The position numbers and the translations under genes were made by a program. Shown here piece after piece: positions 34,104 to 46,100 of a stretch of 64,000 nucleotides of DNA. This DNA comes from Sporothrix humicola (lineage: Eukaryota; Ascomycota; Sordariomycetes; Ophiostomatales; Ophiostomataceae). The notes beneath the pieces were generated by a model that saw only the letters and a list, made by a program, of their open reading frames with translations, made no database searches and was not told the origin of the DNA. Numbering within the stretch: the stretch's first letter is position 1; the number at the start of each line of letters is the position of its first letter. Location of the stretch: the NCBI GenBank assembly GCA_021396245.1, contig WNYE01000031.1:350924-414923 (forward strand). The letters run 5' to 3'.

Positions 34104-35359
34104 GGCTGTACTGTAAGTGTTGAAAAGAGTGACGAAGGTGAGGATAAAAGTTGGTGATGAGATGCAAATGATTGAGGTTTGTTGACTTTGCTGACTTTGA
34201 GTTTTGGCCTAAGGCGAGATCTGGCGATGCTTCAACGGCTCGGATAAGTGAATGTCGGGTCTATCACGAGAGCTGGGTCCACCGGCTCGAGATATGACGT
34301 CCGCCGAGTCAATGCCCTCTCCGACAGGATGACAAGGTCGATGAAGTTGGATGTATGAAGTATCACAGGATGATGTGAAAACCGAGAAATGAATTGACGA
34401 TGTTTAGTTTGTAAATTGTAAGAGGACAAACAAAAAAGGTACAAGAGTACAAAGTACAAATGTAAACGAAGGAAAAGACGAGATGCAATGCACCACACCC
34501 TCCCTAGGACCCGGGGCGCTGGGATGGCTCGTCTTGCGAAAAAGTGAGAAAATGCGGTGGCTGGGAGACCAAGTTTATCTCGGCGGGTCTGCGACGATGC
34601 ATGCCTAGCTGCTAGTGGGTACTTTCCGTTGTACCAAAATTGCTAGTGCGATAAGGTACCACTTTAACAGGCCCTCACGCGCCCACGCGCTCTCTCTGGG
34701 CGCGGCCGTGTGGCCAGACTCACGCGTCGTCTCTGTTGGCTCTCGTAGCTTGCTCGGTGCAGTTGGCGTCTCGATGCACGCTGGCCTCACCGTATCTTTT
34801 GTGAATTAGAAGAACTGCCAGCCAATAATTGCATGCGAACAAGAGGAGGTTGCAACTGATAGAGTTCCAGTTTTTACCCATCGCAGCTTCCACATACAAC
34901 GTACAGTAGTGTGCACCACTAAACGGCGGCGGCCCGCTCCGCTAAGAAATGGCGATACTGCACTATCGACACTATGCCCACAGGCCAATGGAATCACTGA
35001 AGCCAAGATGCACCTTTGTGGTGTGAACAACAGTATGTTGCGACACTCCACACACGTTTTGTATTTTTGTCCGTTTATTAGTTTGTAAGAATAGAATGGC
35101 AGAGCCTGCTCTCGCGTGGCCGTGTGCCCTAGATGCCAGTATTACAACAGTCTAAACCCCAAGTATAAATAAAAGTGTGAATGCCCGACGCACAATTGTG
35201 AGCTCTTCTCTGTGCGTGATGCGATGCCCGAGACTGCCGTCTCTTTCCTGTCCCAACAATAAAATTGTAAGAAAGCAAAGGCAAGACAGAAAGCGTCTGC
35301 CTGTTCATATCACCATAAACCCCCAAATCATCATCCAATCATGCCCTCAACACGCCTCA
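34104..35359. other. Intergenic region between the duplicated-module gene and the PQ-loop gene
   Basis: This 1.26-kb stretch is the promoter of the upstream-facing gene plus the 3' flank of the PQ-loop gene. No repeat, tRNA or coding sequence is recognised. Confidence 0.5.
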
Positions 35360-36208
35360 CTACCGCGCGCTCGGAAGGATCGATGCCGCCGCCGATCGGA
35401 ACGCCGCCTCCTTCTCCTTGAGCATGATGCCCGGCCCGCTGCCGTCACCGTCGACACCGCCCGCTCCGTTTGTGCCGTCGCCGTACACAAAGTACTGGAT
35501 GCCCAGGATCGAGTCGCACGCCGCCTGGAACAGGCCGCACAGCTTAAAGGCCCAGGGGATCTCCGTCGTCGACGTGAAGAACCAAAACATCTTCATGGCA
35601 TCACCGGCGAGCCAGCTGATGAGCACCGACACACGGAACCCGCGGCACGAGCGCGCGCGCATATTGGCGCGGATTTGCGGCAGCGGCAGTGTGGCCTCGA
35701 CCGACAGCCCGACGTAGCCGATGAGCACCGAGTAGGCGCTGTACAGGCCCTTGAAGGGGCCCAGCATGACCTCGCAGGCCAGCAGCGTCAGGAACATGTA
35801 CAGCAAAAACTGCCAGTACGGCTTGGGCGAGCGCCACTGCCAAAAGTTGTATGGGCGGGTGGCAAACAGGCCGCCGGGGGACGACCGGCTGTCAATACCG
35901 GCAAACGGCGCCTCGCCGCCCTTGGCTGACGGCGACGGCCGGTTGTCGAGGGCAATCTTGAGGAGGAGCAGCTGCACGCCGACCATCAGGATCGACTGGA
36001 TAAGCAGCGCCTTGTCGAACTGCGCTCCCGGGTAGTAGAATATGCGCAGCATCGACGCCACCAGCATGATGAGCGGGATGTCCAGCGAGAAGCCGGCGCT
36101 CGACCGCTTGCGGCTCATCGACAGCGCCTGGTCGCCGTACGAGAAGACTGGCGACAGCACCAGGAAGAGCGGCGCGGCATAGCCGGCCACGGCTGTGAAG
36201 AAGCCCAT
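35360..36208 (-). CDS. ANY1: PQ-loop membrane protein, ANY1/SLC66A2-like
   Basis: This single-exon gene encodes 282 residues. The protein has about seven hydrophobic segments with two PQ-loop-type repeats: the first around SPVFSYGDQALSMSRKRSS (about 19-37) followed by GFSLDIPLIMLVASMLRI, the second around ATLPLPQIRANMRARSCRGF (about 182-201) followed by RVSVLISWLAGDAMKMFWFF. This arrangement matches yeast Any1 and human SLC66A2, endosome/Golgi membrane proteins whose loss in yeast bypasses the need for the phospholipid flippase Neo1. They are now regarded as lipid-handling membrane proteins. The C-terminal 35 residues are Gly/Asp-rich and then charged. The product is shorter than the yeast protein, but the repeats are intact. 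The start has no in-frame upstream alternative that looks coding. Confidence 0.82.
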   Translation of the reverse strand: MGFFTAVAGYAAPLFLVLSPVFSYGDQALSMSRKRSSAGFSLDIPLIMLVASMLRIFYYPGAQFDKALLIQSILMVGVQLLLLKIALDNRPSPSAKGGEAPFAGIDSRSSPGGLFATRPYNFWQWRSPKPYWQFLLYMFLTLLACEVMLGPFKGLYSAYSVLIGYVGLSVEATLPLPQIRANMRARSCRGFRVSVLISWLAGDAMKMFWFFTSTTEIPWAFKLCGLFQAACDSILGIQYFVYGDGTNGAGGVDGDGSGPGIMLKEKEAAFRSAAASILPSAR

Positions 36209-37536
36209 CGAGGAGTAGACGAGGTGAGGAGATGGGGAGAACGACCGGAAGGGTAGGGAAGGGGGTCGCGGGCGTCGGGGAGGACGAGGAGGGAGGTCGG
36301 AGAGAGGATCGAGTGTTTCGCCGAGACTTTACAAAGCCATGAAAGGTCGAAATCGATGACCGACAGATGATGAGGAAGGTATCGAAGAAGGGGACGCGTC
36401 CGATCGATGTCCAGATGGAAGGCGCGGTCCGCAGTCGCAAGGCCCGGATGGCGCGGGACGAGAAAACAAGAAAGGCGGACGTCGAGGAAAAGCAGCGGAA
36501 AGCGCGACACGCTGAACAAAGCCAAGAAGGCGACAATAAAGAGGAAGGAGCACAACGCAAAAGAAAGCAGAAGGTGGCTGATGGCGGTGGGATGCCAAGA
36601 TGGGTGGAGGACTAGGAAGAACGCTGAGAAAAACTAAGAAAAACCCTTAGGGGCGGACAAACCGGGGGAAGTTGGCGATTTTCAGGATACGTACTCTGGT
36701 ACTTTGTTTTTGCCAATTGGCATCCAATCCGAGTCGAATCCAGGGGAAAATGGCAAAATGCTTGATTGCCTAGTGGGGCTATTTTCGGCATGTGGGTCAC
36801 ACTCGTCTCTGATTGGCCTGTTTACATTGCATGGATGACATAAGCCCACGAGCCACTTACACGGTGATGGAGGACGATGTGACGACGCACAGCAACACTG
36901 TATATAACACGATATATTGATATCTATCGACTATAAACATAAATATTCACAGTGAAATTTCTCAGATCACACGGCTGGATCATCTATGGGACAAAGAGCG
37001 AAGAAAACGTTGGACAAACGTCCAGTTTGTATGTTTTGAGCAGTTGGCTCTCCTTTCTGAAATGCAGAAAAGGGCGACAGAATATAAACAAATGCTAATC
37101 CAGAGACAGGAAAATAAAAGGTACAGAAAACAGAAACAGAAATAGGAACAGATCCTCCTCTCGTCAAGCAATCCCAAGCGATGAACGAGAATCCTAGTAA
37201 GGCCAGAAAAATAAACAAAATCAGAAGGGCAATCCATCCAACGCCAAGCAGATATGCAAAAAAGAAGACAGGAAAATACCCAAATAAGACATCCGAAATA
37301 TGCCTCCAGAGCAAGGTAAGCCAAAACGACGAAAGAGAAAATGAAAGAAGAGAAAAAGAAAAAAAAGAAAGAAAATACTAATACAGAGTAGCCCATTTTA
37401 AGACGACGTGATAATGCAAACATAATCAAAACAGAAACAAGGAAATTGAAACTGTGGAGAAGGAGACGAAAAGACAAGAAAGTCGAAAGGCGAAAGGCGA
37501 AAGGCGAAAGGCGAAAGGCATTACTGCCGGAGTTGT
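36209..37536. other. PQ-loop gene promoter and 3' flank of the Zn2Cys6 gene
   Basis: The first 450 bases are GC-rich and probably leader sequence of the PQ-loop gene. From about 36880 to 37450 the sequence is A-rich on the plus strand. A 7-bp tandem repeat lies just before the Zn2Cys6 stop codon. No gene is recognised. Confidence 0.5.
37484..37518. repeat. 7-bp tandem repeat (CGAAAGG)5
   Basis: Five exact copies of CGAAAGG lie in the 3' flank of the Zn2Cys6 gene, within 20 bases of its stop codon. Confidence 0.96.
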
Positions 37537-40109
37537 CTAAGCACGACCATGGGGGCGTCTATAAATTGTTAGCCACCAATTCCGAGCAAAATCCAGGTTT
37601 GCGAAGCATCCTACTTACAGGTCAGACTGCCACGACCGCCGCAGGACATCGTCGTGTGCACGCGGCAGGTCGGGCGCCGAACGCGGCGGCGGAAGAAGCA
37701 TCCGCGGCAGGTCCGGCTGAGAAGGCGAGCCAGGTTGGGAGCGCGGCTGCGTGTGGGAGGAGTGAGACGAGTGGGAAGAATGATGGTGGTGGTGGTCCGG
37801 ATACGGGTTGCTGCTGCGGTGGTCGTACGAAGACGAAGGGGGCGGCTGCGAATGCTGCGAGTTCGACGTATGGGGGGGATACTGCGAACGCGGCGAGACC
37901 TGGCCATGCTGTGCATAGGGCGAATGAGGCGAGTACGGCTGCTGCGGCGTGGAACGCGGATACGAAGATGGCGGTGGAGGCAGCTGCGAGGATTGCGGTT
38001 GTTGTCCACTGCTCCAGGAATGCGGCGGAGGGAGAACGCTGCCGGACGAGCCGTGGCGAAGAGGATCGGCCGTGGACGACGAAGACGAGAGTGTAGGCGA
38101 GCGGTTGTTGAAAGGTGGCGAACGGCCACGGCCGGCAGTCGTATAGTGATCGTAATCGGGGCGCATGCGCTTGTTGTTGGCGTTGGGGCCCGACGAAGAC
38201 GGCGACTCGGGCGGCGGGCGGATAGAAGATCCGATCTTGCGGTGGGCATCCGGTTCAGACGATGCCGTACCAGGCGAGCTGTTGTTGCCACCACGGGGGC
38301 TATATAGTGTTAGTAGAATTTACAAGGGGGCGTAGAAAGAAAGGAGCCGTAAACATACGCATTCTTGAAGCGGCAGACGCGGCCAAACTTCTCGCACTGC
38401 ACGCAACGCGGGTACTCGGGATCGCACTTGATCTTCTTCTCGCGGCAGGTCATGCAGGCAATGGCAAGGCGCTTGCGCGGCTTGCCGGCCTTGGTCACGC
38501 CCCAGTACGGGTTGACGGCCTCGCCATCGATCACAGCCTTGCAGTGTGTGCCGTCGTCGTAAAAGTAGCAGGTGCCTTCGCCGGGCACTTCGGATGCGTG
38601 CATGAACTGAGGCAGGAAGTCCACGCCCGTCCAGATCTTGGGGCCCATGCCCAGACCCTCCTTGGGAACACCGCCAGCACCGGCCTCGGGAAAAGCACCA
38701 CTGGCAGGCGTTGTCGGCAGGCTGTTGCCCGACATGGACGAAGACGATCCCTGGAGGATTCCAGACGATGGGTGGCCGTCGGCCATGGGAGCCGAGCCTC
38801 TCACGGGGCTGCGAGACGCATGCTGCTGCTGCTGTTGCGAAGGTGGCGGCGGAGGCGGCAGAGAAGTTGAACTGTGGCTGGAGTACGACTGCGAAGGAGG
38901 AGGAGGTGGTGGCTGGCGGTAGTAATCGCTCGGCGGCTGTTGCTGTTCCCGGGACTGAGACTGAGACTGAGACGAAGGCGGCAGAGGCTGCGAGAAGCGC
39001 TGAGATCCTGGGCTCAGTTGTTGTTGCTGCTGCTGGTATGGCGGCTGAGACTTCGAGTCGCTGTAAGAGCGTTCCGACCTGGGGCCGTCCTGCAGAGACC
39101 ATTTACCCACGGCAACGTAGCTCGAGCGCGAGTCGGGCCACTGGTGCGAAGAAAATGACGAAGACGACTGATGCTGGTGCTGGTGCTGGTGATGATGACG
39201 CGGTTGCTGATGCTGCTCGTGTTCGTGCAAGCGTGGCGAAGGCGGTTGATACAGACGACCCACCGGCTGCCGGTCGTCAGCGTGGGGCGAGCGCTGGCCA
39301 TGGTGTTGATGGTGCTGATGGTAGCTGCTCGGCGGATACGGCTCGCGAGCTGATGCTGTTTGTGGCGGAGGCAAGTAAGCGGCCTGCGGCGTGGGCAGTC
39401 CTGGCGAGGCTGGCCGGCCATACGGCGAGTAGGGCGGCCGCTGGCTGTACGAGCTCGTCGGTCCCGCAGACAGAGGCGATGGTCCGCCGCCTGGAGCGGA
39501 TGTTGGCGGCTGAGGGCGGTCCAGAGGCGAGAGGCCGAAGATGCTGGTCAACGAGGGGAGACGCTCCGGGACGTTCCCATTTCCGTTGCCGCTGCCGGTG
39601 TTGGGCGGTGGTCCACCAGGCAGCCTTGACTGGTCGTGCCGCGGGCTGCTGGTCAGACTTGTCGTCGCTGTTGTCGCTGTTGTTGTCGTCGTTGCCGTCG
39701 TTGTCGCAGCTGTCGTTTCCGCTGCCGTGCTGCTGTTGCTGCGGTTCCTTGCTGCATGGTCTGATGCGGCCGTTGCTGCTGCTGCTGCAATATCCGTAAT
39801 GGCCGAGATCGATGCCCGGGCCAAGCTTGCTGCGGCGCTGGCATCCATCGACATGCTGCCTACGCTGGGAGATGCTGTCCGGGCCGGCGAGTGTGAGCGT
39901 CGCGCGGATGGCGGTGGCGGCGGCTGGTCATGGCTGGACATAGGCGGAGAGATTGGCGGCTTGGGATGTGGCCAGGAAAGGTCCTTGGGCGGCGGCCCGC
40001 GAGAAGAAGCGTCGTATGGCGAGGGCGAGCAGCCGTAGCTCACCAGATCGGGCGGCGTGTGCGGAAGAGACTGGCGGTTGTGCGATTCGACGTACGATAG
40101 ATACCCCAT
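37537..40109 (-). CDS. Zn2Cys6 transcription factor with long low-complexity arms
   Basis: Exons are 38359-40109, 37619-38299 and 37537-37558, encoding 817 residues. If the last intron is retained, the frame stops at 37615 and gives 811 residues. The first ~480 residues are rich in Pro, Ser, Gln, His and Thr. A conserved block follows at about 505-550, with CYFYDDGTHCKAVIDGEAVN and WGVTKAGKPRKRLAIA, leading straight into the binuclear zinc cluster C552-C555-C562-C569-C572-C579 (CMTCREKKIKC...CVQCEKFGRVC). The C-terminal 230 residues are again Ser/Pro/His-rich. Zn2Cys6 proteins bind DNA in the nucleus. A conserved segment directly before the cluster and the absence of the usual fungal middle-homology domain recall the Ume6/RfeD-type group, but I cannot confirm that assignment. 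The 24 kb upstream appears gene-free. Confidence 0.85.
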
Positions 40110-43100
40110 TGGAAACGTTGGTGATGGCTGACAGGCTCCGAATAGGCCCGGAACATGTCCACCCTATCTGGTGTTGTGATGAAGGTATTGTTTGGCGAGG
40201 TTGTTGTCGTTGTTGTCGACGACGAGGTGGTGTCCGTCCCCTTGCACAATCCCCTTCAGGACGTCTGGCTGTCGAAATGAAAACGAGAGTGGGTGGGAGA
40301 GAAGGAGAGAAAAGAAAAGAGGAAAAAGGAAAAAGAGAAGACGGCAAGAAGAAAGAGGAAAGGGAAGAGTAAAAAGGGGAAGAGGTAAAAGAAAGAAGGA
40401 AGGAAGAGAAGCTGAATAAAAGAGGATGGGAGGTGATAATGTAATGTAGATGAGAGAAAAGAGGTAGCAGGAATGGTGCTAAAGAATAAAAGAAATAGAA
40501 AAATAAAAGACGAAAAATAAATAATGGAGTACGGAGTGCTGCAGGCAGAGCGTGAGAGAGGATAGGTGGAGGTGGATGTTGGCCTTCGCTAGGGGGGGAT
40601 ATCCGGCCGGGTAAAGAAGGTCGTCAAGCGGCGCAGTTCTTGCTCTCTCTCCTTTTGCAGTGTTGGAAAATGCACCCAAGAGTTTCTGTCCTTGCCCTGG
40701 CGTTTGTTGTGATTTTTTGTTCCCCTTTCAGAAACGAAAGGAAACAGATGCCGCTTCTTCTTCTTTTCTCTGTGTCTTGTGTGTTCTTGCTGTTCTTCCT
40801 CTGTTGTCTCTGTTGTTCCCTTGCTGGGCCTTTTGGCTTTGGACCAAAAAGAGGGGGTCTCGTTCTTCGGTAGGTGTCTTGATCCTTCAAATGGGCTGTG
40901 CTCGCAATGTTGTTTTCTTCGGTGTCTCTCTTTCGTTTCTTTTGCAGAACGTGGTAGTCGACAGCTTGTCTCTCTGCTTTCTTTTTTTACTCTTGTTAAT
41001 TGTCTCTCTTTTCCCCCTTCACTTCTCCCTTCCATCTGTCCTCGTTCTTCGTCCCGCTGGTTCTCGCTTCTGGGATGATCAACCACAGTCGAGAGCTGCC
41101 AGTTTTGCGCTCATCCGCACGGACAGACGCAAGGCAGAGACAGCTACAAAGACGGGATCAGAAACGGCTGCAGAGAAACGGCAAAAGAGAAAGAGAGAGA
41201 ATAAAACTAAAGAAATAAAGAATAAAGGAATAAAAATCGAGCAGAGTGGCCCAGTTATGCAAGCGCCCTGGTCTGCGAGATGGAGCTTCCAGGAGCAACA
41301 AAGTACGAGCAAAAAAAAAAATAATGTTAATAAGGACTGGGCAGCACAGCACGACGCAAAACAAGTGAAAGGAAGATCCGATCCAGGAAACACAGTCATA
41401 AGGTTCACCGGATAATTTCAAGGGCAACGAGCAACAAGCAACAAGAGTGACAGAGGACCAAGTGACAAGTCTTGTTGGTTTTCTCTTGTGGTGCCGCACA
41501 AGGCAAAAGAAAGGTGTGCACCGGACGGCAAGCAGTGTCGATCGGTTGGCTGCTGTGTGCGTGTCTATGAGGAATAAGGAGCGTTTGGCTGCTGTTTTGC
41601 TCGATGCACTATATTTTGTGCGTCGTCAAAGATGTTGTCAACGTGTAGGAGAGTGCAAGTATGTTGCACTGTTGTGCCGCCCAAGTATGCTGGACTTTAT
41701 GCGCCGAAAAGATAATCTAACAAGCCCCAGAGAAGTGCAAATCCACAGCACAAGCAAGGGGCGTCTTGTTGGTTGATGTCGAGTGAAGGGGGCTCGAGCT
41801 GGGGGGCGTGGATAAAGAATGGGAAGAAGGAAAGGGCATGGGGGGGAGGGGTGTGAGTCTGTGGAGCCTGAGTTGACGAGGACTCAAAGCCTTGAGAGAG
41901 CTCTTGCTTATGCTGTCTGTTGCATGTGCATGTGTAGACAAGACTGTTGCAAAAGCTTGTCCAAACTAGTTTCTTCGAGTTGTGAAGCTCTGGCGGTTTG
42001 TCAGTTCATTGTTGTGGCACAGGAAGACAGATGGGTGACTAGAATAGTAGCAGCAAGAAAAAGCTCTCAGTAAGAGGGGATAGACAATGAAATCATGAGC
42101 GGAAAGAAAAGACAAAAAGACACCGAACAATACATAGTACGGATGAAAGATAGGACCGGACCATGAACTAACATCGATTCGAGCAATTTTGCAAGTCGTA
42201 CGGAAGTCGGAACATGCAGCGGCGTTGCCCAAGAAAAACAGCACTCAAGCCAGGCGTTCGGCACCCACTTGAGCAAGAGCTATGTATGACCGGAGTGCTA
42301 CTAGTGTGGTAAGTGTGGGTTCAGATACACCGAGTATCGTTCAAGAAATCAAGCCAAGGATGATGTATGTGGAGGGGGCCAGTGGAACGAAGAAAGAGAA
42401 AAGAGCTTATGATGACGAGATACGTCGTACAGTTTGTGCTCTTGGACATCGCAGCTGAGTTGGCAGCGTTGTAACAGGGAGATTTTATGAGATTTGTACA
42501 ATGAGCAGGGGGGTGGAAGAAATAGAAATGGCAAAATGGGAAGGGATGTGTTGGTTCTTGGATCTGTGGCAAAGCCTCCCAAGATGCATGCTTCTCAGAG
42601 ACAGGATCGAAGACACGAGAGGCATAAAGAGGCACGGGACTGGACTGCAATCCCAGAAGTGTATGTATTGTGCAGCCTAGATGTTCTGCAACGGCCACCG
42701 GGGCCAGGGCAACGTGGTCTGGCCAGGCTTCCTTCATTTTTGCTTCATTCTGGCATTTTTGTCTTCTGCTGCCCATGTGCAGATGCCGAGCATGCTCGAA
42801 TGTCTTGGAGATGGGCCAGCCAAGATGCCCAGATCACTAGAATGGGCATGGCGAGAGGCTGGCAAGGGACTTATTTGATGTCTCAATGCTGCTACTTGAC
42901 CCAAAGGATAAAAACCCCAAGTCCGAGATACCGACCAGCCTGTTTTTGGCAGATGCTGCTAACACGGCTTTCTCTTTTGCTGATTGAATGACGCTCCGTG
43001 TTAGTTGACCGATCGTTGACACTTTGTTGCCTTCGATGCTCAATGGGCACAAATGTGGACTGCCACGCCCCGTGCTGCAATTTCATCTTGCTCGATAAAA

Positions 43101-46100
43101 ACGGGCGACGAGATGTGGGCTTTTCGGGCCACAGCTAAAAACAACTAATAACAGCTAGGCATTTTAAAGAAGACGCAAAGAAGCCGTTGGTGGAGAAAAA
43201 AGCAACAAAAGGGGAGGTGTGCAAACGTGCCAGTGTGCTGAAGAGTAAAGAACGAAGCAGTGACCACAATTGCTACGCGTGGGAAAGAAAGTAAGGGAGG
43301 GGGTGTGTGAGTAAAAAAGACAAAATTAGGGATCTGTTGAGGGGGGGGGTGCTAGGGCGGAAAAGGCAGGCTGAACAAGACGAGCAGCTGGCGAGGCACT
43401 GCCGTTCACCGAAAAAATCAGCACGATTTGGTATGAATGAAGCGCACGACAAGACGTGCGCCGGGCTAGCACAAAATATTGGCTTCCCAAACAGGCCAAA
43501 GAGTGAGAAGTGCCAGACAGAAACGGTACATTGTGCAGGTCCGCGAGTGTCTAAGTGTCCGTGCAAGTGTATGTAAATACTGCATTTACTCAGAGATAGA
43601 GTGCCGAAGGAAAAAGAAATCATAAGATACGGGAGACAATAGACACAAAAAACCCTCGGTGGCGAGCGCACATTCCGCAAGGCCAGTCAGTCCCTGGCGT
43701 TGGTGTGCACATTCCAGGTGCGGGAGGGAGGCATAAAAAGCAAAGACAGACAATGGTATCATTGCAGAAATTCAAAGTCATGGACGAAAATATCCGGGAC
43801 AACGTGCAAGACACAACTCGGCCGGTATGGACAGACCCAGCGAATCAAGGCAAACAGACGAGAAGAAGCAGCCGCCGAGCTTCTTACTCTCTTCTTGGAG
43901 TATTGCGTGTTCGCCAGCCAAATCGTCTAATCATCTCAACAAGGAAATGCCAGTGAAGAAACAGGCAACGCCTCGTTTCTTGTGTCTGCATTTTGCGACT
44001 TCTTACAACCCTTTGTGGCCTCCTGTGGCATCTTGTGGCCTCTTGCGATATCCTCATCCTAAAAACATGCTAGCCCGGGCGGCCGTGTGCCAATGGTGCC
44101 AAGAATCGAGAGTGCCGCAACGTCGCCATTGGCCGTGACATATGGGATGAAGCGAGAGACCAGCCCAGAGTGGGATTAGTGTCATTGTGCGAAAGTGGAC
44201 AATGGGCGTGGCAAGCGGCCAACGAGAACTATGCGAGGAGCATTTTGCGAGAGAGGAAAAAGAAGGAGAAGAAGAAATTTAGAGTGGCCCGTAATTCCTA
44301 GGGTGGCGAGCGAGCAACCGCGAAGGGCAATAGACCGTGGCTCGGTGGAAAGCTGGGGTGAGTGGCAGGTCGCATCAACATGTGAAGCGCGTCGTATTTT
44401 ACAAAGCAATACTCCATGTCTTTTTCAAGAACCCTTCAGATACAAAATGCAAGAGATACAGAGTACAAAGCGCTTGTACTTTGTACCCATGCCCCATATA
44501 TCGACAGCGACGTATGTACCTCCGTACATATATGTGTGTTGTCCCAGCACTGACACTGGCACTGACATGGCACTGGCGACGGCTCGGTGGCCCGTCCGCG
44601 AACCGTGGTTCAAAGACAAGCGGCCGCACAAGAGATGAGAGATTGCCGGATCAGAGGGAGGATCAACAGCTGAGGGAAGAGGGCTGAGGCGGCTTGCCAA
44701 CCAATGCGTGCTCAGGAACAGACACGCTGAGAAATAAAGATGCAGACCACGCAGCAAAAGTGCAGGGCGAGCGGGAAAATCAGAAACTCGCGTTCCTCGA
44801 CTCCCTTGTCCCTTAATTCCCTCGTTTCTTTGTTGTCTTGTTTCTCGGGTCTCGTCCTTGTGCACATGTCCTAAACGTCAAGCTGATGCTTTGCATATTC
44901 GCATCACCGTGCCTGCGCCTCGTTTTTGTGTCTCGTCTTTCGATAGCCGTGCCGCACGATGAGCCCAACAGGTCCAGGCCAGGGCTGGGAAAGCGGCCTG
45001 GAAACAGAGACCCGTGCACTGCAAAACCTTTGTGCATTTTTGGCTTTCCGCCCTGCTTTTTCCGCCTAGGCATGCTTAGGAGATGCTTGAAATCGACTTG
45101 TTGACTTGTACTTCGCACGACTATTCGCCTTTCTTCTCATGGCGGATTTTGTGGCGGATGTCGTGTGCCTCTCGACTGTCGTCCCTGGTTGGTTTGCCCT
45201 TGATTTTCTTCTTTCAGTCTTGGATCTTGGCTTTTGCCCTTGTAGTTTCCATCTTCGGTTAGCCGCGACAGGGGGTGCGGAACGGTTTCTGTGCTGCACG
45301 CGTAGGTAAGGAACTGCCACACGCTGAACGGATACGTAGCCCGTTCACGGCATCACGTTGACATGTGCCGGACGGGGTGTATTGGGAATCTATTGGACTG
45401 GCTGACTGTGTCTCTTGCTGCAGAAATGTCGTGGTCGATGAAGGAATGCAGGTCTCTCCCAATCTTCAGCTTTTGTTTTGCACCGTTTGTCGTCTCGCAT
45501 TCGCCTCTTGCCACTCCCTCGCCTCGTCTTTCTTGGCTCGTGTTCGACTGTGGCGGCTCTTCTCTTTACCTTTCTTTCAGCATATTTATTTTCTTCGTAT
45601 CTGCACATTTTTCTTCGCTTCGTTGCTGAAGAGAAATTCGTGCGTGCCCATGTAGGGAATGGGAGAAAGGAAATACACTGGATGGAAACAGGGGAATCTC
45701 AGGGGACAGAGCCATTTGTCGTCAGTTGCCGGTCAAATCATGGAGATCGAAACCAGAACACTGATCATGTCAAGGGCAGTGCCACATGAAGCCAACACAA
45801 GGCACATGGTGATCATTCTCAAGCTAGCCGCAGACCTGCCGCCAAAGAGGAAACCTTGCCGTTTGCCTGGCCCTCGATATTGCTCCGTACAAACACAGTG
45901 CCAAACTGTATATACGACGTAGCACTCGTAGGGTGGTGTCCGAGTATTAAGCCTTTTTTTCGTGTTCGAGCTCGGTGTCCGTGGGCTCTTTTTTGTCGAC
46001 AGAGGCTATTACCCCATGTTTCGCTCCTCTTTTTTAGACCCTTGTTGATTTCCCGTTGCCCACTCCCACGCTTTCTTTTGTCTTTTTGCAATGCAAAGCA

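Noticed and set aside
38711..39799. A 362-residue plus-strand open frame
   Set aside because: It is the antisense of the repetitive Ser/Pro/Gln coding sequence of the Zn2Cys6 gene; its composition simply mirrors those repeats.
40660..41415. A 251-residue plus-strand open frame upstream of the Zn2Cys6 gene
   Set aside because: It is a hydrophobic Leu/Phe/Ser run from a CT-rich stretch, changing to Lys/Arg where the sequence becomes purine-rich. There is no conserved motif.
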